This document shows, one piece after another, positions 42,497-50,978 of a stretch of 64,000 nt of DNA. A program made the translations under genes and the position numbers. Every line of letters begins with the position of its first letter. Positions within the stretch are counted from its first letter, which is position 1. The notes beneath the pieces are model-generated. The model was not told the origin of the DNA. It searched no databases and saw only the letters and a program-made list of their open reading frames with translations. Origin of the DNA: Oscillospiraceae bacterium (GTDB lineage Bacteria > Bacillota > Clostridia > Oscillospirales > Ruminococcaceae); contig JAJQGJ010000022.1 of NCBI GenBank assembly GCA_021200565.1, positions 47,882 to 111,881 on the forward strand, in the 5' to 3' direction.

Positions 42497-43333
42497 TCAT
42501 CGTAAGAACTCCAGCTGCTTTTCCAAAATGGGGTACGGTACGCTTCCGTCCTCGGTCGTGCCGTCCATGCCGATGACCGGCTGGGGCGGTTCTGTGTCTA
42601 CAGGCGACTCCTGCTGCGGAGGTTTCACCTGAGCTTCATCCGTGACTCCGAGGCGGTTCAAGATCATTTGATCCATGAGGTGCGTGGAATAAAGGTGAAC
42701 TCCCTTTTTCTCATCATCGTCCTCATCCTCATCCGGCTCGTCCTCGTCCGGTTTGTCCGGCTCCTCTTCCTCTTCTTCCTCCGGCTTTTCTTCCGCAGTA
42801 AAGAGGATTTCATCACAGAAACCCAGCTTGAACGCTTCCCTGGCATCCAGCCATGTCTCATTAGACATCAGCGTAGATATTTTATTCCGGGAAAGACCGC
42901 TCTTGGCGTGGTAGGCGTTCACAATGGATTCCTTGACCGCGTCCAGCGTTTCAATCGCTTTCTGCATATCCCTGGTGTTGCCCATGGCGACCGTTGCCGG
43001 GTCGTGCAGCATAAGCATTGCCACAGGGGACATCAGTACCTTATCCCCGGACATTGCCACCACAGAGGCGGCAGACGCGGCAATCGCATCGATCTTGACG
43101 GTCACCTTGCCCTTGTAGTCGCGGAGCATGGTGTAAATCTCAGCCGCCGCAAACACAGAGCCGCCCGGACTGTTGATCCAGACCGTGATGTCGCCTTCCC
43201 CGGATTCCAGCTCACTCCGGAACCATGCCGGGGTTACAGAATCGCCCCAGACATCATCGGAGTCGATGGGTCCTTCCAGACGCAGGGTTCTTTCCCCTGC
43301 ATCGTTCGTGACCCAGTTCCAAAACTTCTTCAT
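42497..43333 (-). CDS. ClpP-like head maturation protease
   Basis: 278 residues. TVWINSPGGSVFAAAEIYTM and AIAASAASVVAMSGDKVLMS carry the ClpP fold and nucleophilic Ser, and VAMLMLHDPATVAMG carries the His. A Glu/Asp-rich stretch (residues about 205-235) follows. It is the prohead protease of HK97-type phages and cleaves the capsid delta domain. It overlaps the portal stop by 4 bp. Confidence 0.9.
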   Translation of the reverse strand: MKKFWNWVTNDAGERTLRLEGPIDSDDVWGDSVTPAWFRSELESGEGDITVWINSPGGSVFAAAEIYTMLRDYKGKVTVKIDAIAASAASVVAMSGDKVLMSPVAMLMLHDPATVAMGNTRDMQKAIETLDAVKESIVNAYHAKSGLSRNKISTLMSNETWLDAREAFKLGFCDEILFTAEEKPEEEEEEEPDKPDEDEPDEDEDDDEKKGVHLYSTHLMDQMILNRLGVTDEAQVKPPQQESPVDTEPPQPVIGMDGTTEDGSVPYPILEKQLEFLR

Positions 43334-44742
43334 GAGATTGTTCTCCTTCCTTTTCGCCTGTTCTCACTCGGCTGATTATCACTGTCGCCTTCGGATTCCT
43401 CCTCCGGCTGTTCTTCTTCGGTTTCCTGCTCCTCTTCCGGCTCATCCTCCTTCGGAGGCGTCCCCTCGGTATTCACACCGTAGGCAGAGCCGGCATCCTT
43501 CAGCTTTGTATAGCTGCCGTTCAAATAATAGTCATCACCGCCGTCCTCCGCCGGGATCGGGTTCATATTCTCCAGGCGGCGGATTTCATTAGGCGACATG
43601 AACCCGTTGGAAAATGCAATGGAATATCCGTTCATGCGGGACTGGTAGTCACCCCTCAAGAGGCCATCCACGTTAAACTTCGGAAAATACACATCCTGTT
43701 CCTCTTCGAGCAAAAGGTCCTTGATGATTGCCTGCTCCCACCGCACAATCCATGGTGTGATGGAATGCTGCACAAAATCAATCCCCTGGTGCTCTATATT
43801 TGAAAAGGTGGCGTGTTCCAGACTTTGCACGAGGTGGGGCGGCACACGGAAGATCCGGCATATCTCCTCCACGCTGAACTTGCGCGTCTCAAGGAACTGG
43901 CTGTCCTCCGGGGGAAGAGAAATCGCCTGGTACTTCATGCCCTCCTCCAAAACTGCCACACGATGGGCGTTGGAGGCGCCGCCGTAGACGTTCTCCCAGG
44001 CGTCCCTGACCTTCTGCGGGTCTTTTAAGACGCTGGGGTGTTCCAGCACACCAGACGGCTGTGCGCCGTTGCGGAAGAATGCCGAGCCGTATTTCTCCAC
44101 GGCAATCGCGCTGCCCAGGGCGTTCTTCATCATGCCGATGGGACTGAACCCCACAAGACCGTTAAAGCCGAGGCCGGGGATATGCAGGACTTCCTCACGT
44201 TTGAAGTAATAATCCTTTCCCGTCTCACCAGCCTTGTCATCCTCGTAGGCGTGGTAGATATAATAAATCTCGCCGTGTTCATCGCGGTCGATCTCCACGT
44301 TCTGGGGGATCATCGGATAAAGTCCGAGGATTTCATTCTTCCCGTCCCGCACGATTTGTGCATAAGCGTTGCCCCACAGCAGGAGGTGGGTCATCATGCA
44401 CTCACGGAAAGAAAAGCTCGTCATCTCGCTGTTGACCTGCCGGTAAAGAATCTTATACAGCGGATGGTCCGTTGCCCTCTCTTTACCGTCCTCTCCCTTA
44501 TATCGGTACAGATGCAGCGGCAGGCTTGCCACCGTCTCCGCCAGAAGCCGCACACAGGCATACACCGTAGCGATTTGCAAGGATGACTTCTCATCCACCC
44601 GTTCTCCGCTGTCCGCCCTGCCAAACATGAATGTCTGACCGGAATCACGGACGTTGTCCTGGATATCAGGTACCTCCGGCTTTGCTTCCACAGGGGCATC
44701 CCTTGGCTTACCTCCGATGCCCAGCCATTCAAAAAATCCCAT
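43330..44742 (-). CDS. Phage portal protein (HK97 type)
   Basis: 470 residues. The segments KSSLQIATVYACVRLLAETV, EMTSFSFRECMMTHLLLWGN and SVEEICRIFRVPPHLVQSLE are the phage portal (HK97 gp3) signature. The last 60 residues are acidic and charged (EDEPEEEQETEEEQPEEESE). Twelve copies form the DNA channel. It lies between the terminase-linked small gene and the protease. Confidence 0.92.
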   Translation of the reverse strand: MGFFEWLGIGGKPRDAPVEAKPEVPDIQDNVRDSGQTFMFGRADSGERVDEKSSLQIATVYACVRLLAETVASLPLHLYRYKGEDGKERATDHPLYKILYRQVNSEMTSFSFRECMMTHLLLWGNAYAQIVRDGKNEILGLYPMIPQNVEIDRDEHGEIYYIYHAYEDDKAGETGKDYYFKREEVLHIPGLGFNGLVGFSPIGMMKNALGSAIAVEKYGSAFFRNGAQPSGVLEHPSVLKDPQKVRDAWENVYGGASNAHRVAVLEEGMKYQAISLPPEDSQFLETRKFSVEEICRIFRVPPHLVQSLEHATFSNIEHQGIDFVQHSITPWIVRWEQAIIKDLLLEEEQDVYFPKFNVDGLLRGDYQSRMNGYSIAFSNGFMSPNEIRRLENMNPIPAEDGGDDYYLNGSYTKLKDAGSAYGVNTEGTPPKEDEPEEEQETEEEQPEEESEGDSDNQPSENRRKGRRTIS

Positions 44743-44745
44743 ACG

Positions 44746-44922
44746 CTACTCCTTTCTGAACGTCTTTTTATTTCCCTTGTCGTCCTCGATGGTGACAACC
44801 GCACCCGGCATGAACCAGCATTTCTGGGAATCCCACACGCCATCAATCGTGGTGACCTCGTTGCCAAGCACAGAATAACTGCGCTGGTTTTTATAACTCA
44901 CCGTAAAATATCTCTCTGCCAT
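44746..44922 (-). CDS. Small phage protein between terminase and portal
   Basis: 58 residues: MAERYFTVSYKNQRSYSVLG, ending DDKGNKKTFRKE. It starts at ATG 44922 just 10 bp after the terminase stop and is followed by the portal start 3 bp later, so it is tightly packed in the operon. It seems to form a small beta domain (TTIDGVWDSQKCWFMPGAVV). It may be a connector accessory. Function is unknown. Confidence 0.75.
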   Translation of the reverse strand: MAERYFTVSYKNQRSYSVLGNEVTTIDGVWDSQKCWFMPGAVVTIEDDKGNKKTFRKE

Positions 44923-44931
44923 CGTTTTCTC

Positions 44932-46977
44932 CTATATCACAAACAGCTCACGCTCATCGTAAACGCTGCCCTGCTCCTCATGCCGGATACAGCGGTCAAG
45001 CGCCATGATTGCAGCCACAATCCCGTCAATTTTTTCAGGGCTGGCTTTCTTCGTAGGCTTGATATTGCCTGCCGGGTCGGTGTCGATGACCACGTTTCCT
45101 GCCATCCACTTCAAGACGGGGTGTCCTCCGTGGATGATGTCGCCCTTCATCAAAAGCTCATAGAACGCTTTGGTCGCAGGGCTCATGTCCTTATACCCCT
45201 GCCCGAACGGAATCACCGTGAAGCCCTCACCCTCCAGGTGCTGCACCATTTCCACAGCGCCCCAGCGGTCAAAGGCAATCTCCTTGATGTGATACTTCTT
45301 CCCCAGCTCATCAATGAACGCTTCAATGAATCCGTAATCGATCACGTTTCCTTTAGTTGCCAGCATATATCCCTGCTGCACCCACACATCGTAAGGCACG
45401 GAAGCCCTGCGGACGCGGAGCGGGATGGTATCCTCCGGCACCCACATGAACGGCAGGATGATATATTTCTCCTCCGCGTTTCTCGGAGGGAAGCACAGGA
45501 CAAAAGCCGTGATGTCGCCGCTGCTTGAAAGGTCAAGGCCGCCGTAACACTCCCGCCCTTCCAGGGCTTCCATGTCAATCGGCAGGCTGCCCTGCTCATA
45601 GATATGCTCCGGAATCCAGCGGACCGTACTTGCCACCCACTGGTCGAGGCGGAGCTGCCGGAACAGGTTTTCTTCTGCCGGGTTATCCTTTGCATCGCGG
45701 TAGGCATCCCGCATACGCTCCACAGGGATCGTGATGTCCAGCGAGGGGTTTGCCTTGTACCAGTTCTTCTCGTTCCCAAAATCATCACCGTCCTCAATGC
45801 CGTAGATGACCGGGTAAAAAGTCGGGTCCACCCTCCGCCCTTCCAGGATGTCCTTGGCTTTCATGTGTACTTCGTACCCGATGCTGTTCTTGTCTGTTCC
45901 GGCGGTTGTAATGATGAAAGCAAGCGGATTCTGCCTGGCATCGGAGGCGCCCTTGGTCAGGACATCATAAAGTGCCCTGGTCGGCAGCGAATGCAGCTCG
46001 TCAAATACCAGTCCGGACACGTTCAGGCCATGCTTGGTGTTATGAGTGATAAAACCATTTGTGACATGGGTCTGATACTTCTCCATCTCAATCGAAATGG
46101 TCCTCTTTTTCCCGATGCCCCGGACTTCTTCCACCTCAGCCAGCCGGATGACCGGCATCCCGGATTCCTGCTTTTCTGCCCGCACGATCCAATCTCCAGG
46201 TTTTAACTCGGATGCGCATACCCAATCAAAGCCACCACTACATACACACCAGAAAGGATGGAAGCCAGTCACACCAATGCGCATGCCGTCAACGGTTACA
46301 ATCTCAAGAACATCCGACTCCTTCTGTTCCTCTACCGATACAACCTTGTCCCCTACATACTGAAATCCATTGTATGCCGCAAGGATATCCCCCGCCCTGA
46401 CTTCTTCAGCAGGTTTTTCAGTCCCATCCAGCATCAGAACACTGGTTTGCGGAAGAACGCAGTTCACTTCTGCGGAAAGCACCTGGTAGTAACCTGCGTT
46501 ATGATAATTTACCAGACGCTTCTGCGCCGTCATGATCTTGCTCCGCTTCATCAGCGCCTTATTCTGTTCCACCATGCGACGGGCAACATCGAACACGATA
46601 GATGCCTGCTGGCGGTCGGAAGCTGCGCCATAGACTTCCGGGGAAGCCTCGCCGTCCGCATACAGGAGGTAAAGGGCAATCGCAGCCGCCAGCTCACTCT
46701 TGCCGTTCTTCTTCGGGATTTCCACAAAAGCCGTGCGGAACTGCCTCGTACCGTCTCCATTGACTATGCCGAACACATCACGGATAATCTGCTCCTGCCA
46801 CGGCAGAAGCCAGAACCGGTGTCCCGCCCACTTCGACTTGGTATGGCAGAGCTGCTCAATGAAATTCACAGCCTTATCCGCTTTCTTCCTGTCGTAGTGG
46901 GAAGTCGCAAGCATGAAGCGTGTCGGCTGGTAGCTTTTCAGTTTTGGGTAATTCTTCGGTCTTGTTTCTGTCTGCAT
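44932..46977 (-). CDS. terL: Terminase large subunit interrupted by a mini-intein
   Basis: 681 residues as encoded, about 540 after splicing. The ATPase Walker A is VEIPKKNGKSELAAAIALY (near residue 88). Walker B GLVFDELH is at about 322-328, just after the intein. The nuclease part follows (REC-YGGLDLSSSGDITAF, then FIEAFIDELGKKYHIKEIAF). It packages DNA. The intein sits between Walker A and B. Terminases are frequent intein hosts. It overlaps TerS by one base. Confidence 0.93.
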   Translation of the reverse strand: MQTETRPKNYPKLKSYQPTRFMLATSHYDRKKADKAVNFIEQLCHTKSKWAGHRFWLLPWQEQIIRDVFGIVNGDGTRQFRTAFVEIPKKNGKSELAAAIALYLLYADGEASPEVYGAASDRQQASIVFDVARRMVEQNKALMKRSKIMTAQKRLVNYHNAGYYQVLSAEVNCVLPQTSVLMLDGTEKPAEEVRAGDILAAYNGFQYVGDKVVSVEEQKESDVLEIVTVDGMRIGVTGFHPFWCVCSGGFDWVCASELKPGDWIVRAEKQESGMPVIRLAEVEEVRGIGKKRTISIEMEKYQTHVTNGFITHNTKHGLNVSGLVFDELHSLPTRALYDVLTKGASDARQNPLAFIITTAGTDKNSIGYEVHMKAKDILEGRRVDPTFYPVIYGIEDGDDFGNEKNWYKANPSLDITIPVERMRDAYRDAKDNPAEENLFRQLRLDQWVASTVRWIPEHIYEQGSLPIDMEALEGRECYGGLDLSSSGDITAFVLCFPPRNAEEKYIILPFMWVPEDTIPLRVRRASVPYDVWVQQGYMLATKGNVIDYGFIEAFIDELGKKYHIKEIAFDRWGAVEMVQHLEGEGFTVIPFGQGYKDMSPATKAFYELLMKGDIIHGGHPVLKWMAGNVVIDTDPAGNIKPTKKASPEKIDGIVAAIMALDRCIRHEEQGSVYDERELFVI
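46039..46461 (-). other. Mini-intein in TerL (141 residues)
   Basis: It begins at Cys173 (CVLPQTSVLMLDGTEKPAEE) and ends at HN (TNGFITHN, residues 306-313) before Thr314. The A and B blocks (VLPQTSVLMLDG; VTGFHPFWC) and the F/G blocks (YQTHVTNGFITHN) are complete for splicing with Cys1, an Asn end and a +1 Thr. There is no homing endonuclease domain, so it is a splicing-only mini-intein. Confidence 0.9.
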
Positions 46978-47450
46978 CAGCTGTCATCTCCCAGCAGTTT
47001 TTCCATCTCATCCTCTGTATCTTTTGAACTGTCCGCCGCCACGATCCGGCTCCTTGACGCGGGCGTTAGCCCGAACTGTTCTGCAAACCGGTTCATGATT
47101 TTCAAGTACGTCTGGGCAATAGAGACCTGCGGGAGCTGCTGGTAATAACCACTCGGTGTCTTGACGATTGTGCCGTGCTGGGAGATGAACTCCTCTGCCT
47201 CTTTCCACCTCGCGTAAGCCTGGCAGTATCCGGCAAATGCCGCCATGTCGACCTGCGTCAGGATGCCGATCTCCTCCATCTGCTTTGCCAGACGCCGCCA
47301 TTCCTTCTTCGCTTCCGGCTCCAGCCACTTTGGGCAGGTCGGTGCTTTTTTGGCCGGCTTCGGCTCATTTTCATTTAGCGGGCGCTTGCCCGGATTTCCT
47401 TCCAGTTCCTTGATTGCCGTAGGTGTTGGCTTTCTCCCTCTCGTAGCCAT
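46977..47450 (-). CDS. terS: Terminase small subunit, P27 family
   Basis: 157 residues. MATRGRKPTPTAIKELEGNP and KRPLNENEPKPAKKAPTCP are the P27-type N-terminal DNA-binding pattern, followed by ILTQVDMAAFAGYCQAYARW. It recognises packaging start sites (cos or pac) and recruits TerL. The next gene's start codon overlaps its stop. Confidence 0.88.
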   Translation of the reverse strand: MATRGRKPTPTAIKELEGNPGKRPLNENEPKPAKKAPTCPKWLEPEAKKEWRRLAKQMEEIGILTQVDMAAFAGYCQAYARWKEAEEFISQHGTIVKTPSGYYQQLPQVSIAQTYLKIMNRFAEQFGLTPASRSRIVAADSSKDTEDEMEKLLGDDS

Positions 47451-47484
47451 ATGGCATCACTCCTCTCTCCAAAAATGGGTAAAA

Positions 47485-47516
47485 TAAAAGAGCCTCTTCT
47501 GAAGCTCTGTCAAAAA
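47485..47516 (-). terminator. Terminator ahead of the packaging operon
   Basis: On the minus strand AGAGC and GCTCT with TTC/GAG between them, followed by TTTTATTTT. It separates the early arm from the late operon. Confidence 0.7.
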
Positions 47517-47578
47517 TCTATATGAACGAGGCACAGCCCCTTGCGGGGTGTGTCCGGCTGTCCTCTTCTCAGCTTTCC

Positions 47579-47761
47579 TTAAAGGCTCTCTTTCCAGGCC
47601 TGATATTCGTCCTCCAGCTCTGCCTCCTCGATAACCTGGTAAAGCGATACGAACCGCTGTCTCTGCTGTTCTTTCTCCTCCTCCGTGTAGCCTTCCTCCA
47701 TGCCGAGGTAGGCGTCCAGCTCCGTCTTCGTCCTGAAAAATACCAATTCCTTTAAACTCAT
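47579..47761 (-). CDS. Small hypothetical phage accessory protein
   Basis: 60 residues: MSLKELVFFRTKTELDAYLG, then EEKEQQRQRFVSLYQVIEEA. All-helical and acidic. It follows promoter module copy 3. It is a single-gene unit between that promoter and the terminator at 47485. Confidence 0.7.
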   Translation of the reverse strand: MSLKELVFFRTKTELDAYLGMEEGYTEEEKEQQRQRFVSLYQVIEEAELEDEYQAWKESL

Positions 47762-47810
47762 GTTCGTGTCCTCCTGTTTTAGTTTTGGGTTTTTCCCTTT
47801 GGTTGTGTGT

Positions 47811-47867
47811 ATATTAACTCTGCCGCCCCGTTATATCCAGTCAATTCTGCGCCATAATGTACACAAA
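47811..47867 (-). promoter_or_regulatory. Promoter module copy 3
   Basis: TTGACTGGATA at 47844-47834 and TAATAT at 47816-47811, 22 bp apart; TGTACATTATGGC upstream. Drives 47579-47761. Confidence 0.82.
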
Positions 47868-47926
47868 TATCTCAAAGAGAAAGGCTGGGTGATCTGTCGG
47901 TAATACACACACCCAGCCACAGGATT

Positions 47927-48112
47927 TTAATCAACATCCAGCTCAGAAAGCCGACCGTTTTCATCTGTGGTCGAACCTTCAATCCAATAGAACTCCCCTG
48001 TATCTTCGTTCATCACAATGTCATCCTCAAAATTCAGGCTTTCGATGTGGAAGATTCCGTGGTCGGTCACAAGCCTCCCATTGTCATTTTCCAGTATTTT
48101 CAGTGTCATCAT
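47927..48112 (-). CDS. Small hypothetical phage accessory protein
   Basis: 61 residues from ATG 48112 (GGAGGATGCAGAAA upstream; the frame is open to 48211). It contains MMTLKILENDNGRLVTDHGI and acidic FEDDIVMNEDTGEFYWIEGS. Strand-rich and soluble. It is the second gene of the unit driven by module copy 4. No family is recognised. Confidence 0.65.
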   Translation of the reverse strand: MMTLKILENDNGRLVTDHGIFHIESLNFEDDIVMNEDTGEFYWIEGSTTDENGRLSELDVD

Positions 48113-48170
48113 TTTCTGCATCCTCCATCCGGTATGGGTGGAGGGACTCCGAAGAATCCCTCCGTTTGTT

Positions 48171-48392
48171 TTATCTGCTCTGTACAATCGTAATTTGGAA
48201 CTCTGTCCCATCTGAAAGCCTTACCACCAAACCTCGGTTGTAGGTCAAAACCCCTTCCTCTCGAAAGCTCACTGCACTCTGTACATCCGCAAGGGCTGTG
48301 TCGTCTGCGCTCTCACCGTACTGAAGGATGCCAATCAATGCCTCCTCCACCTTCTCCTCTGTGGTCTCTTCGTAATCTCTGTAATCTTCCAT
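48171..48392 (-). CDS. Small hypothetical phage accessory protein
   Basis: 73 residues from ATG 48392 (CACGGAGGATTTTCAAA upstream; the longer frame runs through the promoter). MEDYRDYEETTEEKVEEALI and LVVRLSDGTEFQITIVQSR. It is the first gene after module copy 4. Function is unknown. Confidence 0.68.
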   Translation of the reverse strand: MEDYRDYEETTEEKVEEALIGILQYGESADDTALADVQSAVSFREEGVLTYNRGLVVRLSDGTEFQITIVQSR

Positions 48393-48448
48393 TTTGAAAA
48401 TCCTCCGTGTTTTTATTTCCGTGGGGCTGTTCCCCTTTGGTTGAGTGT

Positions 48449-48504
48449 ATATTACCGTCACTCGCGGAGGATATCCAGTCATTTCGGAGCCATAATGTAC
48501 ACAA
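48449..48504 (-). promoter_or_regulatory. Promoter module copy 4
   Basis: ATGACTGGATA at 48482-48472 and TAATAT at 48454-48449, 22 bp apart, with TTTGTGTACATTATGGC upstream. Confidence 0.82.
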
Positions 48505-48574
48505 ATATCCGCGCCGGAAACTGTGTATTTTATCATCAGAAAAAGGGCCGGCTGCCCAGCCCCTTCTGCTGTGT

Positions 48575-48784
48575 TCAGTGTTCAATGATGCCCGTAATGG
48601 CAAAGTCCCTGGAGAACTCCTCCGGCGTGACGCTCTTATCGTCGCTGCCATCGTCCGCCCCGTAGAAAACATCCACACCCCGGCTGGAGGTGTTCGCCAC
48701 ACCCACTTTGCCGGTCGCCGTCTCGATGATCTCCACCGTGTGCGCGATGGCTTCCGCCGCCGCCAGCTTTTCGTATTCAGTCAT
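48575..48784 (-). CDS. Small hypothetical phage accessory protein
   Basis: 69 residues: MTEYEKLAAAEAIAHTVEII, then FYGADDGSDDKSVTPEEF. An N-terminal helix and an acidic tail. It is downstream of 48838-49080 in the unit of module copy 5. No family is recognised. Confidence 0.68.
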   Translation of the reverse strand: MTEYEKLAAAEAIAHTVEIIETATGKVGVANTSSRGVDVFYGADDGSDDKSVTPEEFSRDFAITGIIEH

Positions 48785-48837
48785 GCCCGCCGCTCCTTTC
48801 CATAGGCTGGCCCCCGCAGGGGCCGCCGTGTTTTTCT

Positions 48838-49080
48838 TTACGCTGCAACCTCACGCTTTTTGATGGTGAAGTCGGTGATCAGCCCGCCTTTGGTCCTAAG
48901 GAAGTTCATCAGCCAGGCGTCTGCTTTCTCAAAGCTGTCAAATCCCGTCTTGAAATTCTTCCAGCCGAACTCTGTGCCGGGGTGGTAGGTCCGGATGCCC
49001 TCCGCATCCACCGTGGTGTAAGGCTCTCCGCTCCATCCGTGTACCCTGATGACCCATTCCGTTTTCTTTGTGTTCTTCAT
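48838..49080 (-). CDS. Small hypothetical phage accessory protein
   Basis: 80 residues from ATG 49080 (CGAGGATTTGAAC upstream; the longer frame runs back through the promoter). MKNTKKTEWVIRVHGWSGEP and DSFEKADAWLMNFLRTKGGL. A compact alpha/beta protein. It is the first gene after module copy 5. No family is recognised. Confidence 0.68.
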   Translation of the reverse strand: MKNTKKTEWVIRVHGWSGEPYTTVDAEGIRTYHPGTEFGWKNFKTGFDSFEKADAWLMNFLRTKGGLITDFTIKKREVAA

Positions 49081-49126
49081 GTTCAAATCCTCGCTTTCTT
49101 TGGGGTGCTCCCCTTTGTTGTGATGT

Positions 49127-49183
49127 ATATTACCGTCACTCGCGGAGATTATCCAGTCAATTCTGCGCCATAAAGTACACAAA
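49127..49183 (-). promoter_or_regulatory. Promoter module copy 5
   Basis: TTGACTGGATA at 49160-49150 and TAATAT at 49132-49127, 22 bp apart, with GTGTACTTTATGGCG upstream. Confidence 0.83.
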
Positions 49184-49250
49184 CATCTGCGGTTGGTTTT
49201 GTACATATCTGACGGATTCGGCAGTCCCATAAGGAGCTGCCTTTTTCCGG

Positions 49251-49490
49251 TCAGTTGTACTTTTGCAGGAGAACCGCAAGCGCAGTCCTCGCCTCCTCTG
49301 TCTGCAACGGGGTGACCTCCCCGCGCTCGAAGCAGTACACTTCCCGCCCGTCCTGCTGGAGCCAGATCTTGCTGGCTCGGCCGCCCTCGTAGCCCCACTC
49401 GCTGGGTGCATCGAAGAGCTTCACCTTGTACTTCACCACCGTGTATTTTCCGTTCCCTGCCGGTACTCCAATCGTTCCTTCGCTCCACAT
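49251..49490 (-). CDS. Small hypothetical phage accessory protein
   Basis: 79 residues: MWSEGTIGVPAGNGKYTVVK, then SKIWLQQDGREVYCFERGEV. A small beta-rich protein with an N-terminal tryptophan. CAAGGAGGACACGGCT lies before the ATG. Single gene after module copy 6. Function is unknown. Confidence 0.7.
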   Translation of the reverse strand: MWSEGTIGVPAGNGKYTVVKYKVKLFDAPSEWGYEGGRASKIWLQQDGREVYCFERGEVTPLQTEEARTALAVLLQKYN

Positions 49491-49532
49491 AGCCGTGTCC
49501 TCCTTGATGCTGTTTTCCCTTTCGGTATGTGC

Positions 49533-49590
49533 ATATTACCGTCAACCGTCCAAAATATCCAGTCAATCCGGCATCATATATTACACAAAT
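49533..49590 (-). promoter_or_regulatory. Promoter module copy 6
   Basis: TTGACTGGATA at 49566-49556 and TAATAT at 49538-49533, 22 bp apart. The upstream TGTAATATATG is more diverged. Confidence 0.8.
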
Positions 49591-49624
49591 ATCTGCGGCC
49601 GGATTTGTACATATCCGACCAACG

Positions 49625-49648
49625 GAAAAGAGCCTCCGAAGAGGCTCC
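49625..49648 (-). terminator. Rho-independent terminator
   Basis: On the minus strand GAGCCTC-TTCG-GAGGCTC, then TTTTCC. Ends 49660-50100. Confidence 0.8.
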
Positions 49649-49659
49649 CTGCCGCCGTG

Positions 49660-50100
49660 TCAGTTAACTTTGAAAAGGTAGCCGTGGGCTTTTTCGTACT
49701 CGTTGCTGGCGAAGATTTTGTACTGGCTGTTAATTTCCACCAGCCCCTCCAGTGTGCAGCCGTTCTGCAGGAAAAGCCATGCGGTTTCCACTGCGCTCGA
49801 CCATGTGGAGCTGAAGGTGAAGTGGTCGATGCCGTTCTTCCGGAGGCTGTCGATCAGCCCCTCGACATCCTTGTCCCAGATGCAGTCGTTCAGGTCGATG
49901 TATGCGTTTCCGCGCTCCTGGGCGCTTTCGTAAAGTTTATAAATCCTGACATAGCCCTCGCCCCTTGCATCAATCTGTGCGAAAAGCTCCTGCACCTTCT
50001 GCCTTGCGGCTTCCTTGCCAGCCTCGTCCTTCGCTGCGTCGTACTCGTCTGCGTAGGTTTTGTAAATCCTGTAATCCTCTGCTAAAGTGTTGTTCATCAT
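49660..50100 (-). CDS. Conserved hypothetical phage accessory protein
   Basis: 146 residues from ATG 50100 (GAGGATACCACC upstream). MMNNTLAEDYRIYKTYADEY and GIDHFTFSSTWSSAVETAWL are distinctive and recur, as far as I recall, in Clostridia mobile elements; LEGLVEINSQYKIF follows. It is a soluble helical protein with no known catalytic motif. Module copy 7 precedes it and a terminator follows. Confidence 0.72.
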   Translation of the reverse strand: MMNNTLAEDYRIYKTYADEYDAAKDEAGKEAARQKVQELFAQIDARGEGYVRIYKLYESAQERGNAYIDLNDCIWDKDVEGLIDSLRKNGIDHFTFSSTWSSAVETAWLFLQNGCTLEGLVEINSQYKIFASNEYEKAHGYLFKVN

Positions 50101-50158
50101 GGTGGTATCCTCCGTTTTTTTGATTTCCGTCTGGGGCTTTCCCCCTTCGGTTGTGTGT

Positions 50159-50213
50159 ATATTACCGTCAGTCCCACAGATTATCCAGTCAATTCGGAGC
50201 CATAATGTACACA
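50159..50213 (-). promoter_or_regulatory. Promoter module copy 7
   Basis: TTGACTGGATA at 50192-50182 and TAATAT at 50164-50159, 22 bp apart, with TTGTGTACATTATGGC upstream. Confidence 0.83.
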
Positions 50214-50316
50214 ATCATTTTTGCAGGAAATTGTGCAATTTACAGCGATCCGCCACTGCCAAAACACAAGGAAAAGGCCGGTCAGCACCAGCCCCTTCCG
50301 TCTGCCTTGTTTTCCT

Positions 50317-50499
50317 TCAGGCAAATTCGATGGTCAGCATCCCGTCGCTCCCAAGGAAGAAGCTCTGCTCTTCTAAGGGGTCGCAGCGAAATCCCTCTTT
50401 TGCCTCCTCGGTCATCCGCTTCAGCCGGTCTGCTCCAAGCCTCTCAGTGAGGGCTTTCTTCGTGGTCTTTTTCCCTTCGAGGTAGTATGTGGTCTTCAT
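50317..50499 (-). CDS. Small hypothetical phage accessory protein
   Basis: 60 residues from ATG 50499 (GGAGGATTTGAAC upstream). MKTTYYLEGKKTTKKALTER and AKEGFRCDPLEEQSFFLGSD. Basic then acidic. Single gene after module copy 8. No family is recognised. Confidence 0.68.
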   Translation of the reverse strand: MKTTYYLEGKKTTKKALTERLGADRLKRMTEEAKEGFRCDPLEEQSFFLGSDGMLTIEFA

Positions 50500-50553
50500 G
50501 TTCAAATCCTCCGTTTCGTTATTCCGCGGGGCTTTTCCCCTTTCGGTATGTGT

Positions 50554-50610
50554 ATATTACCGTCACTCCCACAGATTATCCAGTCAATTCGGAGCCATAA
50601 ATGTACCAAA
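50554..50610 (-). promoter_or_regulatory. Promoter module copy 8
   Basis: TTGACTGGATA at 50587-50577 and TAATAT at 50559-50554, 22 bp apart, with GGTACATTTATGGC upstream. Confidence 0.82.
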
Positions 50611-50675
50611 CATCTGGAACCTGATTTGTGCAGGTTATTGGGAGCCCCTCCGCTGTGGAAGGGCTCCGCTTTTTC

Positions 50676-50861
50676 TTATCTGCGGTAAAACATGTCTGCC
50701 GTGTCGTCGTCAATCCAGTAGCTGTCGCCGTCCGCCGTTCCCATGATCGCGTGGTCGCTTTCCGTCTTCGTGATGGTGCCGTCCCAGTCGCTTGTCCCGT
50801 CGAACTCCTCTGCGTGGAAATGTACCTTGTCGCCAACCTTCAATGTTCTGTAGTTTACCAT
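50676..50861 (-). CDS. Small hypothetical phage accessory protein
   Basis: 61 residues: MVNYRTLKVGDKVHFHAEEF, then DWDGTITKTESDHAIMGTAD. A small beta domain with an acidic end. AGGAGGCAGCAGG precedes the ATG. It is divergently paired with the plus-strand gene at 51089 through back-to-back promoter modules 9 and 10. Function is unknown. Confidence 0.7.
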   Translation of the reverse strand: MVNYRTLKVGDKVHFHAEEFDGTSDWDGTITKTESDHAIMGTADGDSYWIDDDTADMFYRR

Positions 50862-50906
50862 CCTGCTGCCTCCTTGTTTGTTTGGGTTTTCCCTTTGTTG
50901 TGATGC

Positions 50907-50963
50907 ATATTACCGTCTATTGGTGTGTTTATCCAGTCAATTCTGCGCCATAAAATACACAAA
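50907..50963 (-). promoter_or_regulatory. Promoter module copy 9 (leftward half of a divergent pair)
   Basis: TTGACTGGATA at 50940-50930 and TAATAT at 50912-50907, 22 bp apart. Confidence 0.83.
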
Positions 50964-50978
50964 TCTCCGGCTGTATCT

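Noticed and set aside
42668..43375. Plus-strand frame antisense to the protease gene
   Set aside because: It is an arginine- and histidine-rich shadow of the ClpP-like gene. Many similar frames over the GC-rich phage genes were dropped for the same reason.
48393..48536. N-terminal extension of the small gene at 48171, and similar extensions at 49081-49566, 50101-50214 and 55123-55260
   Set aside because: These stretches run back through the promoter module. Better ribosome binding sites lie at the internal starts.
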